A DNA stretch of 64,000 nucleotides from an uncultured Duncaniella sp. Its GTDB lineage: Bacteria; Bacteroidota; Bacteroidia; Bacteroidales; Muribaculaceae. The notes under the pieces were generated by a model. That model was not told where the DNA came from. It did no database searches and saw only the letters and a list, made by a program, of their open reading frames with translations. The position numbers and the translations under genes were made by a program. The DNA lies in NCBI GenBank assembly GCA_910586665.1, contig CAJUIX010000002.1, positions 1 through 64,000 on the forward strand, given 5' to 3'. This document shows positions 58,799-64,000 of the stretch, piece by piece. The first letter of the stretch is position 1. The number at the start of each line of letters is the position of its first letter.

Positions 58799-60133
58799 TT
58801 ATCGGCGCATACCTTTCATGCCGCGCATCATTGCCATAGGATTTTTGATGCCCGATACGGCCTTCATCATCTTGCGCGCGTCGTCAAACTGCTTGATAAG
58901 GCGGTTCACGTCCTGGATGTCGGTGCCTGAGCCCTTGGCTATACGCTTGCGGCGGCTTCCATTGAGGATTTCGGGATGCTCGCGTTCCTGGGCGGTCATA
59001 GAGCGGATGATTGCCTCGATACCCTTGAAGGCGTTGTCGTCGATATCAATATCTTTGATAGCTTTGCCGACACCCGGAATCATGGATGCGAGCTCCTTCA
59101 GGTTGCCCATCTTCTGAATTTGCTGAATCTGCTGAAGGAAGTCGTTGAAGTTAAACTGGTTCTTGGCAATCTTGCGCTGGAGTTCGCGGGCCTGTTTCTC
59201 ATCGTAGGCGTTCTGGGCTTTCTCAACGAGTGATACGATGTCGCCCATACCGAGAATACGGTCGGCCATACGCGAGGGGTGGAAGAGGTCGAGAGCGTCA
59301 AGCTTTTCGCCTGTTCCGACGAACTTTATAGGCTTTGTAACGACAGTGCGAATCGATAGTGCGGCACCGCCGCGGGTATCACCGTCGAGCTTGGTGAGCA
59401 CCACGCCGTCGAAGTCGAGACGGTCATTGAACTCCTTGGCAGTGTTGACGGCATCCTGGCCGGTCATCGAGTCGACCACGAAGAGGGTCTCCTGCGGCTT
59501 TACGGCCTTTTTGATAGCTGCGATTTCCTGCATCATCTGCTCGTCGACTGCAAGACGGCCGGCGGTGTCGATGATTACGAGGTCGAGGTGGTTGGCCTTG
59601 GCATAGCGGATGGCGTTCTCGGCAATCTCTACCGGGTTCTTGTTGCCGTCCTCGGTGTAGACAGGCACATTAATCTGTTCGGCGAGGACCTTGAGCTGGT
59701 CGATAGCAGCAGGACGGTAGACGTCGCAGGCCACGAGTAGCGGGCGTTTTCCCTGTTCCGATTTGAGTTTGCGGGCAAGTTTGCCGGAGAAGGTGGTCTT
59801 ACCCGAGCCTTGCAGACCCGACATGAGTATGACGGTCGGATTGCCTGACAGATTGACCTGGGCGGTCTCGCCACCCATGAGGCGGGCAAGCTCGTCATGG
59901 ACAATCTTAACCATTAACTCACCCGGTTTAATGGCATTGATAACGTTCATACCCATAGCCTTGGCCTTGACTTCGTCGGTGAACTGCTTGGCCACCTTGA
60001 AGTTTACGTCGGCCTCGAGAAGTGCTCTGCGCACATCTTTAAGGGTTTCGGCTACGTTGATTTCGGTAATTTTACCTTCACCTTTAAGTATCTTGAAACT
60101 TCTTTCAAGTCTCTCGCTTAGATTCTCAAACAC
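58799..60133 (-). CDS. ffh: Signal recognition particle protein Ffh
   Basis: A 444-residue SRP54 GTPase: N domain, G domain with GLQGSGKTTFSGKLA (P-loop), DTAGRLAVDEQMMQE, TKLDGDTRGGAALSI, and the methionine-rich M domain near the C-terminus (MGNLKELASMIPGVGKAIKD and MKAVSGIKNPMAMMRGMKGM). It targets nascent membrane proteins to FtsY. The SRP RNA gene is not visible in this window. Confidence 0.97.
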   Translation of the reverse strand: MFENLSERLERSFKILKGEGKITEINVAETLKDVRRALLEADVNFKVAKQFTDEVKAKAMGMNVINAIKPGELMVKIVHDELARLMGGETAQVNLSGNPTVILMSGLQGSGKTTFSGKLARKLKSEQGKRPLLVACDVYRPAAIDQLKVLAEQINVPVYTEDGNKNPVEIAENAIRYAKANHLDLVIIDTAGRLAVDEQMMQEIAAIKKAVKPQETLFVVDSMTGQDAVNTAKEFNDRLDFDGVVLTKLDGDTRGGAALSIRTVVTKPIKFVGTGEKLDALDLFHPSRMADRILGMGDIVSLVEKAQNAYDEKQARELQRKIAKNQFNFNDFLQQIQQIQKMGNLKELASMIPGVGKAIKDIDIDDNAFKGIEAIIRSMTAQEREHPEILNGSRRKRIAKGSGTDIQDVNRLIKQFDDARKMMKAVSGIKNPMAMMRGMKGMRR

Positions 60134-60199
60134 TGGAATGGGCGGGGGGATAGTGGGTTAGAAAACTTTTTTTATTTTTTTGTTGCCGGCTCCCGTGAC

Positions 60200-60556
60200 T
60201 TACTCGGGAAGCAGGCGGTTGGTGCGGGTGTCGGGGAAGAGCACCACCGGCTTGTGGGTCTTGGCCTCTTCCGGGGTCATCTGTGCGTAGCACATGAGTA
60301 TTACCACGTCGCCCACCTGCACCTTGCGGGCTGCAGCTCCGTTGAGACAGATTACGCCCGAGCCCGGCTCGCCGGGGATTGCGTAGGTGTCAAAACGCTC
60401 GCCGTTATTATTGTCTACGATATAGACGCGCTCTCCGGGAAAGATTCCGGCGGCGTCCATGAGCTTGCTGTCTATAGTGATACTGCCGATGTAGTCCAGA
60501 CGGGCTTCGGTGACAGTCACTCGGTGGATTTTGCACTTGAGAAGTTCGAGTGTCAT
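60200..60556 (-). CDS. panD: Aspartate 1-decarboxylase
   Basis: PanD makes beta-alanine for pantothenate. The 118-residue proenzyme has the self-cleavage site YIGS (Gly-Ser at residues 24-25, giving the pyruvoyl group), followed by ITIDSKLMDAAGIFPGERVY and GVICLNGAAARKVQVGDVVI. Its ATG overlaps the panC stop by four bases, so both are translated together. Confidence 0.97.
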   Translation of the reverse strand: MTLELLKCKIHRVTVTEARLDYIGSITIDSKLMDAAGIFPGERVYIVDNNNGERFDTYAIPGEPGSGVICLNGAAARKVQVGDVVILMCYAQMTPEEAKTHKPVVLFPDTRTNRLLPE

Positions 60557-61401
60557 TTCCTTTTGGGGTATTTTATATTGTCAATGAGTCTGACGTCGCC
60601 GCAGAACACGGTGACACAGCCTACGGCGCTCTCCGTGTCAGCCCAGTCCTTGATAGGCTGCATGGTCAGGGCATCGACAATTTCGTAATATTCGACATTC
60701 ATGTGGGGGAAGGAGTTGATTTCATCAACCACATAACGCTTTGTCTCCTCGACACTGTGGCCTTCAGCCCAGTCAAGGCTCGAAGCCAGTGTGCGGTGGA
60801 TGGCCGGGGCAATAGCGCGCTGCTCGGGGGTGAGGCGCACGTTGCGTGAACTCATGGCGAGTCCGTCCTCCTCGCGCTTGATAGGGCAGTCCACTATTTC
60901 GAGGTCGAAGCCTTCAAGCTCGACCATACGGCGGATTACGGCTATCTGCTGGAAATCCTTCTCACCAAAATATGCGCGGGTGGGGCGGGTGAAATCGAAT
61001 AGCTTGCTGACAATCTGGGCCACGCCGTTGAAGTGTCCGGGGCGCATGGCTCCCTCCATCACCTCTGCCACGGGGCCGAGATCAAACACTCTCGTGTCAG
61101 GTTCGGGATAAACTTCCTCGACCGAGGGCATGAAGGCATAGTCGGCTCCGAATTTTTCGAGCAGGGCGGCATCGGCCTCCTCGGTGCGGGGATAGGTCGC
61201 AAGGTCGGTGGGATTGTTGAACTGGGTAGGGTTGACAAAGACACTGACCACCACGGTATCGTTCTCGCGGCGGGCACGTTCAATGAGCGAGGCATGGCCT
61301 GCATGGAGTGCGCCCATAGTGGGGACAAGTCCTATGCTGCCCTTGGATCTCGCTGTGTCGAGCTTGGCTTTTAATTCTGCTATAGTGCGAATTATTTCCA
61401 T
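60553..61401 (-). CDS. panC: Pantothenate synthetase
   Basis: PanC joins pantoate and beta-alanine. From ATG 61401 the protein is 282 residues, with PTMGALHAGHASLIERARRE (HIGH-like), VNPTQFNNPTDLATYPRTEE, FGEKDFQQIAVIRRMVEL and MSSRNVRLTPEQR. An in-frame ATG at 61434 lies inside the promoter's -7 box (61439-61432) and is therefore unlikely. Operon with panD directly downstream. Confidence 0.97.
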   Translation of the reverse strand: MEIIRTIAELKAKLDTARSKGSIGLVPTMGALHAGHASLIERARRENDTVVVSVFVNPTQFNNPTDLATYPRTEEADAALLEKFGADYAFMPSVEEVYPEPDTRVFDLGPVAEVMEGAMRPGHFNGVAQIVSKLFDFTRPTRAYFGEKDFQQIAVIRRMVELEGFDLEIVDCPIKREEDGLAMSSRNVRLTPEQRAIAPAIHRTLASSLDWAEGHSVEETKRYVVDEINSFPHMNVEYYEIVDALTMQPIKDWADTESAVGCVTVFCGDVRLIDNIKYPKRK

Positions 61402-61431
61402 TTCTTTATGGTATTCTGAAATTTCAGAGTG

Positions 61432-61463
61432 CAAAATTACACATTATTATTACAACAAACAAA
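61432..61463 (-). promoter_or_regulatory. panC-panD promoter (TTTG-N20-TAATTTTG)
   Basis: TAATTTTG (61439-61432, minus) with TTTG (61463-61460) 20 bp upstream. The leader to 61401 is about 27 nt. It fixes the panC start downstream of 61432. Confidence 0.75.
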
Positions 61464-61484
61464 TAAAAAGATGCTACCCGTGCG

Positions 61485-61514
61485 TTGGGATGTGGTAGGA
61501 TTTTTGTAATTTTG
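61485..61514 (+). promoter_or_regulatory. recR promoter (TTG-N19-TAATTTTG)
   Basis: TTG (61485-61487) and TAATTTTG (61507-61514), 19 bp apart; leader about 23 nt to the ATG at 61541. Divergent from and 21 bp clear of the panC promoter. Confidence 0.72.
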
Positions 61515-61540
61515 ATGTGTAATTGAGTTATTTTCAATAA

Positions 61541-62167
61541 ATGCAACAAGAATTTGCTTCAAAACTGCTCGAAGACGCGGTGACAGAACTGTCGCGACTC
61601 CCAGGGGTAGGACGCAAGACCGCTCTGAGGCTCGCGCTCCATATCCTGCGTGCCGACGAGGGTGTAGGTGTAGCGCTCGGTGAATCAATCATAAACATGC
61701 GTCGCGGGATACGCTACTGTTCCGTGTGCCACAATATATCTGAAACAGAGATTTGTCCGATTTGTGCCGACGTCCGGCGCGACAGGTCGGTGGTCTGTGT
61801 CGTGGAGAGTGTCAAGGATGTCATGAGCTTCGAGAACACGGGGCAGTTTGCCGGTCTTTACCATGTCCTCGGTGGAATCATATCGCCTATGGATGGTATC
61901 GGCCCTGACCAGCTTGAGATTGACTCTCTCGTGGAGCGGGTGGCTGCCGGTGGAATCAAGGAGGTGATTCTCGCCCTTAGCGCGACTATGGAGGGGGAGA
62001 CCACTAATTTTTATATTTTCAGGCGTCTTGCAGAGTACTCTGATGTTAAAATCACACAGCTTGCGCGAGGTGTTTCTGTCGGCAATGAGATTGAGTATAC
62101 AGATGAAATCACTCTCGGGCGCTCACTCCTCAACCGCACACTTTTCTCCGATTCAATCCGCCGCTAA
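61541..62167 (+). CDS. recR: Recombination protein RecR
   Basis: A 208-residue protein with helix-hairpin-helix LPGVGRKTALRLALHIL, zinc finger CSVCHNISETEICPICAD, and a Toprim domain (VCVVESVKDVMSFENTGQFA; YHVLGGIISPMDGIGPDQLE). It works with RecF/RecO to load RecA in gap repair. Normal length. Confidence 0.97.
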   Translation: MQQEFASKLLEDAVTELSRLPGVGRKTALRLALHILRADEGVGVALGESIINMRRGIRYCSVCHNISETEICPICADVRRDRSVVCVVESVKDVMSFENTGQFAGLYHVLGGIISPMDGIGPDQLEIDSLVERVAAGGIKEVILALSATMEGETTNFYIFRRLAEYSDVKITQLARGVSVGNEIEYTDEITLGRSLLNRTLFSDSIRR

Positions 62168-62176
62168 GGTGTAGTT

Positions 62177-62692
62177 TTACAGAAATTTTTGGTAGATGAA
62201 GGCGTCCCGGTATGTATTGGCGCTTCGCAGCCATGAGCGCAACCGTCCGCTGATGCGGTAGCCGGCTTTTTCAAATAAATTTCTTGACGCCTCATTGTCT
62301 GCCCCTATCGTGCAATATAATTGGTGGAGTGAATAGACCTCGCGGCAATATTTAGCCGCCAGTTCGAGTGTGCGAAGTCCGTAGCCGTGCATCCGGTATG
62401 GTGGTGCGATGAGTATACCTACGGCGCAACGTGAATTGGCCGCGTCGAAATCAAATAAATCGAGCGTGCCGATAGTTTCCCCGCTCTCGTCGAGAGTAAT
62501 CATCAGCCTTAGCTGCCGGGCAGAATATATATCGGCATCATAATTGTTGACATACTCCCACAACTGCTTTCGCGAGTAGGGGGCAAGAGATATGCCGACA
62601 CTCCATACCGACGGGTCATTTTCCCATCGGTAGAGAGTGTCGACATCTATTATTTCGAGAGCCCTGAGGCTTATAGTTCCGTCGGAAATCAA
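62177..62692 (-). CDS. GNAT N-acetyltransferase (RimJ/SpeG-like)
   Basis: A 171-residue single-domain acetyltransferase starting MISDGTISLRALEIIDVDTL, with the acetyl-CoA loop in GILIAPPYRMHGYGLRTLEL and a C-terminal ENARNLFEK-type end (NEASRNLFEKAGYRISGRLR). The substrate is unknown; candidates are ribosomal proteins or polyamines. It starts two bases after the trxB stop, so the two are transcribed together. Confidence 0.9.
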   Translation of the reverse strand: MISDGTISLRALEIIDVDTLYRWENDPSVWSVGISLAPYSRKQLWEYVNNYDADIYSARQLRLMITLDESGETIGTLDLFDFDAANSRCAVGILIAPPYRMHGYGLRTLELAAKYCREVYSLHQLYCTIGADNEASRNLFEKAGYRISGRLRSWLRSANTYRDAFIYQKFL

Positions 62693-62694
62693 AA

Positions 62695-63639
62695 TCAGAG
62701 TCCTTCTTCGTTAAGGAAGCGCTCCACGTCGAGAGCGGCCTTGCAGCCCATGCCGGCGGCTGTGATTGCCTGGCGGTAGATCGGGTCGGCAACGTCGCCT
62801 GCGGCAAAGATGCCGGGTACGTTTGTGTGGGTGGTCTCACCCTTTACCTTAATATATCCGGCAGCATCACAGTCGATATACTGACGGAACACCTCTGTGT
62901 TGGGGTTGTGACCGATTGCAAGGAAGAAACCGTCGATAGGGAGGTCGTAGTGCTGCTCGTTCTCCTTGCCTGCGTTCTCCACAAGGTGTGCGCCTTCGAG
63001 ATACTCCTCACCGAAGAGGCCGGCAGTATTGGTATTGAAGAGCACTTTGATGTTACTCTTGTTGAGCACACGCTCCTGCATAACCTTTGAAGCGCGGAGG
63101 TGGGGTTTGCGAACAATCAGGAATACGTCAGCTGCAAGATTGCTGAGATAGAGGGCTTCCTCACATGCGGTGTCACCGCCTCCGACCACAGCCACGCGCT
63201 TGCCACGGTAGAAGAAGCCGTCGCAGGTAGCGCAGGCCGATACGCCGAGACCTGAATACTTCTGCTCGTCGGGAAGGCCGAGGTAGCGGGCCGATGCTCC
63301 TGTGGAAATAATGATAGAGTTGGCAGTGATTTCGAGGCCGTTATTGGTCTTGGCCTTGAAAGGCCTGGTTGAGAAGTCCACTTCGGTGACGAGGCCTGAA
63401 CGGATGTCTGCACCGAACTTCAATGCCTGTGTGCGCAGGTCTTCCATGAGCTGCGGGCCGGTGATGCCATTGGGCTGGCCGGGGAAGTTCTCAACTTCTG
63501 TAGTGGTTGTGAGCTGTCCGCCTGGCTGCTGACCCTCGATTACAAGGGGGGCGATGTTTGCGCGGGAGGTGTAGATAGCCGCAGTGTAGCCGGCGGGGCC
63601 TGATCCGATTATCAGGCAGCGTGTGCTGATTTGATTCAT
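62695..63639 (-). CDS. trxB: Thioredoxin reductase
   Basis: The 314-residue flavoenzyme reduces thioredoxin with NADPH. FAD-binding motif IIGSGPAGYTAAIYTSRANI, redox-active CATC in GVSACATCDGFFYRGKRV, NADPH fold VAVVGGGDTACEEALYLSNL, and GIFAAGDVADPIYRQAITAA with the C-terminal GCKAALDVERFL. Low-molecular-weight bacterial type. It lies directly upstream of the GNAT gene. Confidence 0.97.
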   Translation of the reverse strand: MNQISTRCLIIGSGPAGYTAAIYTSRANIAPLVIEGQQPGGQLTTTTEVENFPGQPNGITGPQLMEDLRTQALKFGADIRSGLVTEVDFSTRPFKAKTNNGLEITANSIIISTGASARYLGLPDEQKYSGLGVSACATCDGFFYRGKRVAVVGGGDTACEEALYLSNLAADVFLIVRKPHLRASKVMQERVLNKSNIKVLFNTNTAGLFGEEYLEGAHLVENAGKENEQHYDLPIDGFFLAIGHNPNTEVFRQYIDCDAAGYIKVKGETTHTNVPGIFAAGDVADPIYRQAITAAGMGCKAALDVERFLNEEGL

Positions 63640-63702
63640 AACTTAGCTTTGATATAATTGATGATTAGATTGTATTATTGTCTGACTGCCATTATGCCGC
63701 CT

Positions 63703-64000
63703 CTATCTTAAATCAACAACCGGGACTCCGGGATGTTTTTTAGGGTCGAAGCGAAATTCCGACAAGGGAATGGCGCCGGCTTCCGCGATGGCGTTGACGC
63801 TGATGTTGACAATGCGGCGGTTGCTCATCGTAAGCTCTATATTCGAAGGATAGAGTGTGGCCGAATTAAGTGTGAGAATGACACTTTTTATATCGCTTTT
63901 AGGATTCCCTGCTGTCAGCTTTATTTTCTTCTGACCGGCAGCCGATTTAAGCAGAGTGGCCTTATAGTGCTTGCGGAAGGAGCTGATGATGGCAAAAGGA
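63703..64000 (-). CDS. Probable LolA-like lipoprotein-carrier family protein (N-terminal part outside window)
   Basis: Reading on the minus strand, 99 codons up to position 63999 are open before the TAG at 63703-63705. The visible C-terminal part includes KHYKATLLKSAAGQKKIKLT, ILTLNSATLYPSNIELTMSN and ends FRFDPKKHPGVPVVDLR. This resembles the C-terminal half of the LolA/DUF-type outer-membrane lipoprotein chaperones of Bacteroidales, a short beta-sheet protein, but the diagnostic N-terminal region lies beyond the edge. The function is therefore tentative. The 63 bases before trxB hold no promoter that I recognise. Confidence 0.55.
   Translation of the reverse strand, partial: PFAIISSFRKHYKATLLKSAAGQKKIKLTAGNPKSDIKSVILTLNSATLYPSNIELTMSNRRIVNISVNAIAEAGAIPLSEFRFDPKKHPGVPVVDLR

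Overview
The window is a stretch of Bacteroidales (Bacteroidota) chromosome. The evidence is a set of typical Bacteroidota housekeeping proteins and promoters of the Bacteroidota type: a -7 box close to TAnnTTTG, often with TTG or TTTG 19 to 23 bp upstream. There is almost no Shine-Dalgarno signal. The mix of genes would suit a gut Muribaculaceae relative, but that family assignment is an inference. Most genes are on the minus strand. There are no rRNAs, CRISPR arrays, transposases or integrases in view, and one tRNA, tRNA-Pro(GGG).

Layout. 1-650: the edge of a probable integrated element, with a truncated excisionase-like HTH gene and phased short repeats beside the 3' end of mnmE. 650-5768: mnmE, then an accessory cassette (SEL1 protein, unknown protein, SEL1 protein, GNAT-GrpB fusion). 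5980-8139: an EF-G paralog whose GTPase motifs are degraded. 8346-10770: a small plus-strand cluster with a dTDP-keto-sugar isomerase, a sugar aminotransferase and a membrane-anchored nuclease. 10779-19586: a lipid A/LPS inner-core cluster read right to left (waaA, late acyltransferase, kdsB, GT90, GT9, two LTA-synthase-like transferases). 19748-22023: a B3/4-domain protein, a Sua5/YrdC protein and a FemAB-like acyltransferase.

22038-30116: a pRiA4b-like protein, two secreted proteins, a REP-like palindrome, a carboxynorspermidine dehydrogenase-like enzyme, a Bax-inhibitor-1 protein and argS. 30268-38380: ndh, ftsE, recQ, clpX, clpP, a flavodiiron protein and a SpoU methyltransferase. 38601-39501: rplU-rpmA and tRNA-Pro. 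39648-43087: an AI-2E family permease, an MFS transporter and a small beta-barrel-like protein. 43098-48960: the elongasome operon mreB-mreC-mreD-mrdA-rodA. 49052-54367: purH, rpsO, an omega-like subunit, bamD, a GHL10-type glycosidase and a 73-residue protein with palindromes upstream. 54585-63702: htpG, a CapA-like protein, folD, ffh, panC-panD, recR, a GNAT protein and trxB. The right edge cuts a probable LolA-like gene.

Most of the window is envelope building (LPS core, cell shape, BamD) and central information processing. The unusual parts are the left boundary (1-5768), the EF-G paralog, the tandem LTA-synthase-like pair in the LPS cluster, the palindromic element near 26.2 kb and the small gene with palindromes near 54.4 kb. 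No gene-free stretch exceeds 300 bases. I did not find a clear new multi-gene defence or biosynthetic system; the best candidate for something undescribed is the cassette at 2213-5768.
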